From positions 1-11,753 of the forward strand of contig JBEQBT010000091.1 of assembly GCA_041639705.1 (NCBI GenBank): a stretch of DNA of 11,753 bases. The letters are read 5' to 3'. The notes below the pieces were generated by a model. It saw nothing but the letters and a program-made list of their open reading frames with translations. It was not told the origin of the DNA and made no database searches. Every line of letters begins with the position of its first letter. Within the stretch, counting starts at the first letter, position 1. Shown piece after piece: positions 1 to 5,974 of the stretch. The position numbers were made by a program, and so were the translations under genes. Origin of the DNA: JARDZI01 sp041639705 (lineage in GTDB: Bacteria > Bacillota > Clostridia > Clostridiales > Caloramatoraceae).

Positions 1-24
1 GATCATCTTGGAGTTTTTCATCAT
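1..24 (-). CDS. Start of an unidentified gene, cut by the window edge
   Basis: Directly downstream of the 35-664 gene on the same strand there is GGGAGG (26-31) followed by two adjacent ATG codons (24-22 and 21-19). The reading frame is open to the edge and begins MMKNSKMI. The second ATG has the better, though still short, spacing from the ribosome binding site. Only 10 bases separate the stop of the upstream gene from this start, so the two would be co-transcribed. Product unknown. It could also be a chance ATG. Confidence 0.4.
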
Positions 25-34
25 TCCTCCCATA

Positions 35-664
35 TTATTGATAATATACAATCAAATAAGTATCTACAGTTGGAGTTTTAATGTAAGAAGTTTCAGTAGC
101 AACGACTGTACCATCAACAATCTTTTCATAGTAATAGTTTTGTCTAAAGAAGTCACTTGCAAAACCTAGTTTACTAAACTTTGTTGTATCTGCAGGTATA
201 GTAATAGCTACGCTGTATGTTGTCGTTCTTGTAGTAGATAAACTAAGTGCACTTTTAATTCTCTCACCAATTGTGAGTGTCCCACCAAATGACCAACTTG
301 TTGAGTTTGATGTACTCCAAGTATAACTTTGTGCTTTTGCCCAAGATGAAGTTAAATACCTTACAAATTCTCTTCTTATTGTTGAATCGCCTTTTGCTGT
401 AGCTTGTTCAACTAAGTAAGAAGACCCATAGTATCCTGCATCCTTATAAATTAATCCACTTGTTTGTAGTGGACGTATTGCTCCAACTGGATCTTCCAAT
501 CCAGTTTCATCATCAACGCTTTTTGAAGTCACAAAAAATCCTTCTTTTACTCCGGGTGATAACAAGTTTTGATCGTTTTGCGGATTATTTGCAGCTAATG
601 AAGAACTTGAGAAAGACAATGTCATGACAATCGAGACAAATAACACAAAAAATTTCTTAGACAT
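35..664 (-). CDS. Secreted Ser/Thr-rich beta protein of unknown function
   Basis: The 209-aa product has a clear signal peptide: basic MSKK, a hydrophobic core to about residue 20, and a predicted cut near SLA/A at 24-25. No lipobox, sortase motif or later membrane segment is seen, so it should be released. Residues about 110-160 are strongly Ser/Thr-rich with alternating polar and apolar residues (YTWSTSNSTSWSFGG, then SALSLSTT). This suggests long amphipathic beta strands, a pattern also seen in aerolysin-like pore formers, but no diagnostic motif was recognised. The C-terminus, with a conserved-looking SYIKTPTVDTYLIV, roughly resembles the end of the 3396-3986 product (SYTTRPTLNYLEVV), so the two may be distant paralogues. 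The start is supported by AGGAGG 7 nt upstream. The gene lies outside the proposed element, left of its left repeat. Confidence 0.8.
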   Translation of the reverse strand: MSKKFFVLFVSIVMTLSFSSSSLAANNPQNDQNLLSPGVKEGFFVTSKSVDDETGLEDPVGAIRPLQTSGLIYKDAGYYGSSYLVEQATAKGDSTIRREFVRYLTSSWAKAQSYTWSTSNSTSWSFGGTLTIGERIKSALSLSTTRTTTYSVAITIPADTTKFSKLGFASDFFRQNYYYEKIVDGTVVATETSYIKTPTVDTYLIVYYQ

Positions 665-739
665 ACAATACCTCCTAAAAATAAATTTTTATGTAAGTCT
701 AGTTGATTAAATAGTGATAATTGGTAAGTATGTACTTAT

Positions 740-768
740 ATGGTAATTCAATATTAATAGTTTGTCAA
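740..768 (-). promoter_or_regulatory. Candidate sigma-A promoter for the 35-664 gene
   Basis: On the minus strand TTGACA (768-763) is a perfect -35 box, followed after 17 nt by TACCAT (745-740), a weak -10. Just downstream lies an inverted repeat, TAAGTA-tg-TACTTA (725-738), where an operator could overlap the transcription start. The distance to the start codon is about 75 nt. Confidence 0.4.
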
Positions 769-875
769 TTGTATTTATTGATAGAATACCATTTTCTGTA
801 TTAACATATCAGTATTTAGGAAGTTAATTTTCTGAGTGTATAAACGACATATAGCTTGCATTGCATTGACAGGCT

Positions 876-925
876 TCAATAGTCCTTACCAAATATCGTA
901 TTTGGTATACCTTTTACTATATATC
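876..925 (+). repeat. Left 50-bp direct repeat, candidate attachment site
   Basis: This sequence recurs in the same orientation at 11576-11625 with four substitutions (positions 888, 894, 897 and 907) and no indel. Its centre is a perfect inverted repeat with arms TACCAAATA (887-895) and TATTTGGTA (899-907) around TCG, the layout of a tyrosine recombinase core site. Identity stops abruptly on both sides of the 50 bp. Confidence 0.65.
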
Positions 926-944
926 TTAAAGAGTGATATAATAG

Positions 945-977
945 AAACAGTCTCCTTCATTCTGAAAAAGACTGTTT
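945..977 (+). terminator. Hairpin next to the left repeat, terminator-like
   Basis: Nine-base perfect arms AAACAGTCT (945-953) and AGACTGTTT (969-977) enclose a 15-nt loop. The 3' side is followed by TGG rather than a T run, so intrinsic termination would be weak. It sits 20 bp inside the left repeat and could shield the element from, or be part of, the end structure. Confidence 0.35.
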
Positions 978-1311
978 TGGTTAAAAAGTATTAAGTTTTA
1001 GTATAAATATTAGCAATAAATAACCCCGGGGACACTTTTTTTGTTTTACTTAAAGCTAATTTTAATTAATTTTTTAATGCCCTTGCTAAAAACAGTTTTC
1101 CATCATCGTCACAGTAAAACGCTAGTATCTCTATAATCTCAATATAACTTAACAAAGTAACACGAAGATTAAAGCCGTGAAGAAACTTGAAGCCGATACG
1201 GATAAGAAAAATAGGTGCTGCATTCCTATTGGTTAGAAAAGTAAATTACATAGAAAAACAATGTAACTTTGCGAAAGGGATTTTCTTATAATCTATGATC
1301 TAAAAAAGTGA
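978..1311. other. Non-coding or decayed stretch
   Basis: No gene with a start and ribosome binding site is seen. On the minus strand a frame without an ATG is open from about 1236 to a TAA at 1066-1068 and ends AFYCDDDGKLFLARALKN. This reads like the C-terminus of a lost protein but could be chance. An inverted repeat TTACAT/ATGTAA around a 9-nt spacer lies near 1246-1267. Confidence 0.35.
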
Positions 1312-1479
1312 CGTTGGCTGTACCCAATTAATAATACTACTATAAAAGTTTATGTAGCAGATAGCAATTTTCCACTTCTTGATGAAGAAACCGCTGCAAA
1401 CAAAGAAATCAATAACAATTATCTATACCCCGGAACTTACAACTCATATTACCCGAACACAACACTTTTAATATATTAG
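1312..1479 (+). pseudogene. C-terminal remnant of an unidentified protein
   Basis: A frame with no start codon is open for 55 codons and ends in TAG at 1477-1479. It includes IKVYVADSNFPLLDEETAAN and ends YPNTTLLIY, with a protein-like composition. A strong hairpin (1488-1527) follows 8 nt after the stop, as expected behind the real 3' end of a gene. The rest of the gene upstream is gone, probably by deletion. The family was not recognised; the beta-prone, Asn/Tyr-rich tail resembles the other exported proteins here in style only. Confidence 0.45.
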
Positions 1480-1487
1480 AAAAAACA

Positions 1488-1527
1488 TTAAAGGAGAGTG
1501 TATTTATATAATACATATCTCCTTTAA
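1488..1527 (+). terminator. Strong hairpin terminator behind the 1312-1479 remnant
   Basis: Perfect 10-base arms TTAAAGGAGA (1488-1497) and TCTCCTTTAA (1518-1527) are extended inside by TGTATT/AATACA, giving a nearly fully paired 40-nt hairpin with a small bulge. AATTTT follows. The A-rich upstream side would let it act in both directions. Confidence 0.6.
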
Positions 1528-1784
1528 ATTTTCAACAGAAAACTTTGGATGCAGAAAGGAAGAGTTATTCCTCCATTGATATGTTATTGGAACTAGCTCT
1601 AACATAGATATAGATATAATTCATACAATCGCTCCATACTCATTTACTGTTATATTGATAGTACTATTTTTATCATTAAATATATTCTAGTATTTTTTAT
1701 TACAATAAATTTTATAAAATTAAATTAAACCTGTTGCGTTAGTACTATTTTAAGTTTACTATTGTAATTAATGGTAATTTATAT
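1528..1784. other. Decayed stretch with short peptide-like remnants
   Basis: No intact gene. On the plus strand, two overlapping frames read LDAERKSYSSIDMLL and then, after a frameshift, GTSSNIDIDIIHTIAPYSF, followed by a hydrophobic tail to a TAG at 1689-1691. Together they could be the end of a membrane protein gene broken by an indel. The 13-mer TTGGATGCAGAAA near 1544 recurs at 4081. The remainder is very AT-rich. Confidence 0.3.
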
Positions 1785-2213
1785 TCATTTACCCATATTA
1801 TGCCTTTTGAGATGGTCGATAGCTAGTAATTGCAAAGCTATAATAAATGGGTAAATGAAAAAAAGGAATATCACAATAAACACATACCCAGGTGAGATAG
1901 GGGGTTCATTGTTCAATGGAGGTACTGTTTTGTAAAGGAAAAACGTTATTATTGGATAGAAAACAATCCACGTAATAGTAAGCCAATACCTGTTTTTCTC
2001 ATTTTTAAAATATTTCCACAAGATTAAGAACTCTGTTCCAATTGATATTAGTACATAAACAGTTAATCCCCAAGAGCATATATGGGTTATAGAAATATTA
2101 CCAATGATATTTATGCTTCCATGATAATTCAACAGAAGTGAATATACCACATGGTAAAGGACTAGGAATGTTGCTATTAACACTGATGTTAATACAAATT
2201 TAGTTTTGTTCAT
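1785..2213 (-). CDS. Small membrane protein with four predicted helices
   Basis: The 142-aa product has four hydrophobic segments at about residues 6-28, 46-66, 76-95 and 109-131, short connecting loops and a basic C-terminal tail (HLKRHNMGK). No motif was recognised, so no function is assigned. The start is supported by AAGGTGG 7 nt upstream. It is divergent from the truncated secreted-toxin gene at 2256, with only 42 bp between start codons, so their promoters must overlap each other or lie inside the opposite gene. A membrane-bound immunity role against the neighbouring toxin is possible. However, immunity genes normally follow the toxin on the same strand, so this is weak inference. Confidence 0.65.
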   Translation of the reverse strand: MNKTKFVLTSVLIATFLVLYHVVYSLLLNYHGSINIIGNISITHICSWGLTVYVLISIGTEFLILWKYFKNEKNRYWLTITWIVFYPIITFFLYKTVPPLNNEPPISPGYVFIVIFLFFIYPFIIALQLLAIDHLKRHNMGK

Positions 2214-2255
2214 TTCAATTCCACCTTATCTTAAAATTTAGGAGGTTAATTAATT

Positions 2256-2972
2256 ATGAAAAAAAGTTTATTCAAAATCATTTGTATGGTTCTAACTTTA
2301 ACGCTAGTAGCTCAATTTACCTTAGTATCTGCTGCTACAAAAGTGGATACTAATAAGGAAGACGCAGTTTCTAAAATTTATAAACAAGCTAAAGAAAGTA
2401 AACTTATTTCTCTTGCTAGTGATAATACTATTATAATTGATAATAACATATACTTGCTAGATTATTCCAAAAATGATATAGATACATATATCAACAAAAT
2501 AAAATCCAGTAATAATCTTGTAAAGAAAGGGATTGGATATTATAATGATCAATTAGACTTCCAATCCTATTCAGTAGATGTAATTCAAGAAAATGCCCAT
2601 AATAAAAAATCCAACATCAACACAGACAATATGATGTCACCGTTAGTCTCTGATTATCCTAATTTATATGCTTATACTGTAGCACAGCAGAATAAAGCGG
2701 AAATTGCATCTATTTTTAACGATTTAGTAAATAGTGGACAAGGGGACTCAGCATACAGTTTTACTGTTGGTTATTGGATCGGCAGTGTTGCTCCAGGCGG
2801 ACCATGGGATTATAAAGTGACTTCGCTCGGTCCATGGAATAGAATGTGGACTATGAATTTGAAATACAGCAGTTTAATATATGCAAATACTGAATGGTTC
2901 GGAAATTACAATTTTGGGTTAACGGGATCTTTAAAATCCTCCATATCTAGGTATTTCTTAACGGTTTCGTAA
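2256..2972 (+). pseudogene. Secreted toxin-44-like protein, 3' end lost to an IS21 fragment
   Basis: The 238-aa frame begins with a signal peptide (MKKSLFKIIC plus hydrophobic core, cut near VSA/A at 26-27) and a good AGGAGG site. A variable segment follows to about residue 145. Residues about 148-224 resemble the bacterial toxin 44 domain known from polymorphic toxins: FNDLV near 154, GGPWDYK at 181-187, then GNYNFGLTG at 216-224, matching that family's usual GN..YG..G. Family members continue for several dozen residues past this motif. Here the sequence crosses into an antisense istA fragment at about 2920-2940, and the last roughly 14 residues (SLKSSISRYFLTVS) are encoded by IS DNA. The product is therefore probably inactive, and any immunity gene downstream has been lost. 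The domain call is from memory and moderately sure; the IS junction is clear. Confidence 0.6.
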
Positions 2973-3055
2973 TGATAACCGGAGCGTCGCATGATTTCTC
3001 GGATAGAGCATCCTTCTACATCATGCATTCTTCTGATATACTTAATATCGTCCAT
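2930..3055 (-). pseudogene. istA: istA transposase, N-terminal fragment only
   Basis: On the minus strand the frame reads MDDIKYIRRMHDVEGCSIRE and continues with IMRRSGYHYETVKKYLD. This is the N-terminal helix-turn-helix region of IstA, the IS21-family DDE transposase. GGAAAGGA lies 8 nt before the ATG at 3055; an in-frame ATG at 3064 is also possible but too close to that site. The frame runs into the toxin gene at about 2935. IstA normally exceeds 400 aa, so only about a tenth remains and the catalytic domain is absent. Confidence 0.75.
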
Positions 3056-3194
3056 TGATAACATCCTTTCCATTCCACCTTCAGTTCGTCAGACAAACTA
3101 AAGGATAACTTAAAGTGAGGGGTGTTACAATGGATTTTTTGCATCGCAGACTGTTACACTTTTTGACTGCGTTTTGTTACACTTTTATATTACA
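2930..3194 (-). mobile_element. IS21-family fragment: one end plus the start of istA
   Basis: The right part (3123-3194) carries repeated TGTTACA motifs, with TGTTACACTTTT at 3152-3163 and again at 3175-3186 and a shorter copy at 3123-3129. This matches the multiple transposase-binding repeats at IS21-family ends. The outer end is probably near 3194, where the minus strand reads TGTAATA. The leader is followed by the first part of istA (3055 to about 2935). The rest of istA, all of istB and the other end are missing, so the element is dead. The deletion also removed the 3' end of the toxin gene. Confidence 0.7.
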
Positions 3195-3331
3195 TTAAAC
3201 ATCCAAGAATGTCAAAAACGGTTTTCTTATCCTTTCTATGAGATTTTAGACCATTCCTAACTATATTTTCGAATACTAACTTTAAGGTATTGAAAGTTTC
3301 ACTAGGGAATTTTATAAGTTCAAACTATATG
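3195..3331. other. Short non-coding stretch beyond the IS end
   Basis: No gene with a start is visible. The minus strand has a 44-codon frame without ATG (stop at 3190-3192) including FPSETFNTLKLVFENIVRNG. It may be a remnant of whatever the IS interrupted, or chance. Nothing on the plus strand continues the toxin-44 domain. Confidence 0.3.
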
Positions 3332-3374
3332 ACAGAAAAACCCTGAAATATTTTTGCTTTCAGGGTTTTTCTGT
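3332..3374. terminator. Perfect bidirectional hairpin terminator
   Basis: Seventeen-base perfect arms ACAGAAAAACCCTGAAA (3332-3348) and TTTCAGGGTTTTTCTGT (3358-3374) enclose a 9-nt loop. The A/T tracts inside the arms give a T-rich 3' side in both directions. It lies 21 bp past the stop of the 3396-3986 gene and is its obvious terminator. On the plus strand it would also stop transcription coming from the broken toxin gene. Confidence 0.85.
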
Positions 3375-3395
3375 TTATAACATTATTATTTTGAT

Positions 3396-3986
3396 TTAGG
3401 ATTGTACAACTTCAAGATAATTCAAAGTTGGTCTAGTTGTGTATGAATCACCAGTATATTCCCAACCTAATTCTGGACGCATTATTAGTCTTCTATACAA
3501 TTGATATTTTGAAACTTCTATATCTTTATATATTAACAATTTACACGGTATATTTATGTATGGTGATGATATCCAAGTACCACTTGCACCTGTCTTACCT
3601 GCTGAAACACTCACACTAAACAATTCATATGCAAAACTAACTGAAACTGAAACATCATATCCACCATCTGTCCAATAAAATCCACCTGGTGAAGCAAATG
3701 ACGTGCCATTTACGGGCTGATTCCCTGCATATCCAATTCTAACTTTTTTATTTGTTTGAGTACCAACCAACACAGCCTTATATTCATAATCATTAGTTGC
3801 AGGCATATTTAGCCTATTTAAATAAGAATCTATAGCCTCTTTTTCAAGTTTTGCGGGTTCCTCTCTAGGAATACTTATTATTAATTCTTTGCTCTCCTTA
3901 GTATCCCGATTTTCTTGTGCTGCAGCCATTGTTGTTGAAGCAAAAATCATGGTTAAACTTAAAATGATAGATAATAATTTTTTCAT
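3396..3986 (-). CDS. Secreted beta-rich protein of unknown function
   Basis: The 196-aa product starts MKKLLSIILS and has a signal peptide cut near AAA/QEN. GAGGAGG sits 9 nt before the ATG at 3986. An ATG at 3995, which would add three residues, is too close to that site, so 3986 is preferred. The mature part has a charged N-terminal segment and then a beta-rich region with YDVSVSVSFAYELFSVSVSAG, an alternating Ser/Val pattern suggesting paired strands. Tyr-rich strands ending SYTTRPTLNYLEVV follow. The tail resembles that of the 35-664 product, hinting at a shared fold. No catalytic motif is seen. It ends in a perfect terminator and is divergent from 4126-4530. A secreted antimicrobial or membrane-active role is possible but unproven. 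Confidence 0.8.
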   Translation of the reverse strand: MKKLLSIILSLTMIFASTTMAAAQENRDTKESKELIISIPREEPAKLEKEAIDSYLNRLNMPATNDYEYKAVLVGTQTNKKVRIGYAGNQPVNGTSFASPGGFYWTDGGYDVSVSVSFAYELFSVSVSAGKTGASGTWISSPYINIPCKLLIYKDIEVSKYQLYRRLIMRPELGWEYTGDSYTTRPTLNYLEVVQS

Positions 3987-4029
3987 GAACATCATCCTCC
4001 TCTTTCTTAATTTTATATATTATAGTATA

Positions 4030-4059
4030 ATAATAGCATATATATAAAATTATTGTCAG
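4030..4059 (-). promoter_or_regulatory. Candidate sigma-A promoter for the 3396-3986 gene
   Basis: On the minus strand CTGACA (4059-4054) is followed after 18 nt by TATTAT (4035-4030), each one mismatch from consensus. The start codon is about 45 nt downstream. The divergent gene at 4126 may use the plus-strand TTGTCA at 4053-4058 with CATTAT at 4076-4081, so the two -35 boxes would overlap and the genes could be co-regulated. Confidence 0.45.
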
Positions 4060-4125
4060 TAACTCCAGATGTTTACATTATTGGATGCAGAAAAAAATAT
4101 TATCAATGTATAAGGGGGATTTTAG

Positions 4126-4530
4126 ATGTCAATAAAAAAAATTTCTAATGTATATGTAAAGATTATTTTTATAATATTATTATTTTTGCTTTTTACATTG
4201 TCAGTGTACAGGTATAATTTTAACAATCCAATAAATAGTTTACACGGCACTTATACAAGTGAAAGTCTTCCTTTCACGTCTATTGTCTTTAATGAAAAAG
4301 ACAATAATGCTTTTTATTACTACTACACAGATTCAAAAGGGAAACAAATAGAAGATAAGGGTATTTATTCAAAGAAAAAAGATAACATATATACTATAAA
4401 AAGCAACATTTTTAATAATACTGAAATTATTCGTAATAAGAATAAAATTTTTATTAAAATTGATGGAAAAGAATATATCTTCAAAAAAATCAATAATACA
4501 CCATCTATAATAATTTCTAAAACATCGTAA
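4126..4530 (+). CDS. Membrane-anchored small beta-rich protein
   Basis: The 134-aa product has a single N-terminal hydrophobic segment at residues 11-28 after a basic start (MSIKKISNVYVK), with no clear cleavage site or lipobox, so it is probably anchored facing outwards. The outer domain is a run of short strands: HGTYTSE, FTSIVFNEKDNNAFYYYYTD, then a DKGIYSKK motif and a terminal YIFKKINNTPSII. This GTY... dkGiY... Kind.P layout is familiar from hypothetical exported proteins of Bacillota, but I know no function for it. AAGGGGG is 7 nt upstream of the ATG. It is divergent from the secreted 3396-3986 protein; a protective partner of that protein is one possible role, from position only. Confidence 0.75.
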   Translation: MSIKKISNVYVKIIFIILLFLLFTLSVYRYNFNNPINSLHGTYTSESLPFTSIVFNEKDNNAFYYYYTDSKGKQIEDKGIYSKKKDNIYTIKSNIFNNTEIIRNKNKIFIKIDGKEYIFKKINNTPSIIISKTS

Positions 4531-5052
4531 AAATATCTTTTGGTTCAACGATGAATTTTGTGATTTAAAATTTATTCCATAAATTACACTGGAATTTCCT
4601 TGGCAAAAATGTATAAAGCTATCCTGTACCTCTAATATGATTATCTTGCCCAGCCAGACCTATAAAGGATATGATCAGTAACACCTGTACGAGCGATTAT
4701 AAGGATCATACAGGCTTTTTTATGTCCAAGCCTACTCAAGTAATTGCTTCAACAGAATTTCAATTTGCATTACCTTAAAATTATGTTCAGGTTTGATAGT
4801 TTTATTCACAATTTATACCATGAATAAAAAGGTAAAGTGTCCCATTGGAAATATATAGCTAATTCTATACTGAAACAGTATTAAGCCTTGGTATTACTGG
4901 CATTAAGATTTAGTATTTTTACTAAATCTTATACTAAATCTTTAGTAACACAAATGGCAAAGTTTAAAGTAATCACCTTGCCTTTCTATTTTGCCATCGC
5001 TAAGAATAATATTTGGCTCTGTTAGATTATATAAGTGATAAATATTCATAAA
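4531..5052. other. Non-coding stretch rich in hairpins
   Basis: No gene is seen on either strand. It holds a weak terminator-like hairpin (CCTGTA at 4692, TACAGG followed by CTTTTTT near 4712-4724), the strong hairpin at 4905-4930, and a long-range pair ATGGCAAA/TTTTGCCAT between about 4952 and 5000. Short peptide-like frames such as MQIEILLKQLLE on the minus strand near 4740-4775 end quickly. It looks like scar tissue between unrelated insertions, or it could hide a small RNA. Confidence 0.4.
4905..4942. repeat. Inverted plus direct repeat of TACTAAATCTT
   Basis: AAGATTTAGTA (4905-4915), a four-T loop and TACTAAATCTT (4920-4930) form a perfect 11-bp hairpin. The second arm is then repeated directly at 4932-4942. 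The first arm could pair with either copy, allowing two alternative hairpins. No T run follows, so it is not a standard terminator. It could be an RNA switch, a protein binding site or a repeat remnant. Confidence 0.5.
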
Positions 5053-5080
5053 AATGGCTTACCCCTTGAAGCAAGCCATT
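5053..5080 (-). terminator. Terminator of the acetyltransferase pseudogene
   Basis: Arms AATGGCTT (5053-5060) and AAGCCATT (5073-5080) form an 8-bp stem with a 12-nt loop. On the minus strand it is followed by TTTTATG. It lies 40 bp past the ancestral stop of the GNAT pseudogene (5120), which fits the minus strand. Confidence 0.5.
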
Positions 5081-5119
5081 CTTAACATGTTACTTAATAC
5101 ATATTTTGAATATTGTGTA

Positions 5120-5540
5120 TTAATCTTGTCCTACTTGATAACATGTAAAGTTATAATATTTTAAAATTTTTTGATAGATTTTCTGACCATGCAGTTCACT
5201 AATTTCAAGATAATCACATTTTTCATAAAAACCATTTGCATCAGGGTTTGCTCTAATGTTATATATTTAAATCCTAAATCTTTTGCATTATTTTCAAATA
5301 CATTTACAAGCGACTTTGTAATACCTTGTTTTCTGAATCTTTCATCACACACAGAAAACCCATTACTAAGCTATCATTATTTTCTGGTCTTCCAAGTACA
5401 GCAGATATAACTTACCATCTACTTCAGCGTATACCATAAACTTTGACCATTCATCAATTCTGTTTTTCCATTCATCATATGTATAATTTTCTATTTTTCT
5501 TAGATGTTGACCTAAAAAATTATAACAAATAGGTTAGCTG
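5120..5540 (-). pseudogene. GNAT-family N-acetyltransferase, broken by frameshifts
   Basis: Several minus-strand frames together rebuild a GNAT protein that would have moved an acetyl group from acetyl-CoA. In order they read KIENYTYDEWKNRIDEW and VYAEVDGK; after a shift ISAVLGRPENNDSLVMGF; after a second shift VCDERFRKQGITKSLVNVFE; and after a third ANPDANGFYEKCDYLEI and GQKIYQKILKYY, to a TAA at 5120. RFRKQGI corresponds to the acetyl-CoA pyrophosphate loop (Q/RxxGxG/A) and ANPDANGFYEKCDY to the C-terminal N.....FYek.GF motif. Three or more separate indels and no good start show long-standing decay. The substrate cannot be told. Confidence 0.75.
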
Positions 5541-5925
5541 TTAGAGTTTAGGCATTAGTTTTTCATTAATATCTTTCATAAATTCGCAGCCCATTGTAAT
5601 TTACATAACTACAGTAATCAATTTTTGATAAACTGAATATTTGACTTCTTTCATTTTTAATTTAAACTCTTTGGCACCTACTACTCATGTTCTTCTCATC
5701 AAATATTAATATATTTTCGACAATAAGTCTGATCATTTTTGTAATCACATATTTATTTTATGAGACAACTTCTTGCAAGAATGTGACAACACCTCATCAA
5801 CTCCAGTGTGGAATGATATAAATTCAAGATTGTTGTCATACGACAAGAAATAGGCCATATTTACAACGTTGTAATTATATGGTAACATGATTTTGTCAGC
5901 TGATGATTTTATAGTAAATCTTAAA
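5541..5925. other. Decayed stretch before the peptidase gene
   Basis: No intact gene. On the minus strand MKDINEKLMPKL followed by TAA (near 5550-5585) could be the original N-terminus of the acetyltransferase, or the end of another gene. A further frame, open from 5945 to a TGA at 5745, includes YNVVNMAYFLSYDNNLEFIS and reads like a real protein but has neither a ribosome binding site nor a recognisable family. It appears to be another remnant. Confidence 0.35.
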
Positions 5926-5941
5926 AATGTAAAGTTACATT
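5926..5941. promoter_or_regulatory. Inverted repeat upstream of the M23 gene, possible operator
   Basis: AATGTAA (5926-5932) and TTACATT (5935-5941) flank AG, a perfect 7-bp inverted repeat typical of dimeric repressor sites. It lies 34 bp before the start codon and just upstream of TATACA (5947-5952), a possible -10, so a bound protein would cover the -35 region. A looser copy of the motif (TTACAT...ATGTAA) occurs near 1246-1267. Confidence 0.4.
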
Positions 5942-5974
5942 TAAACTATACATTTAATAAAAGGAGCGTTAAAA

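Noticed and set aside
4692..4724. Possible integron or transposon end around CCTGTA...TACAGG
   Set aside because: Only a 6-bp stem with a large loop followed by a T run; a weak terminator is the simpler reading, and no recombinase core or matching copy was found.
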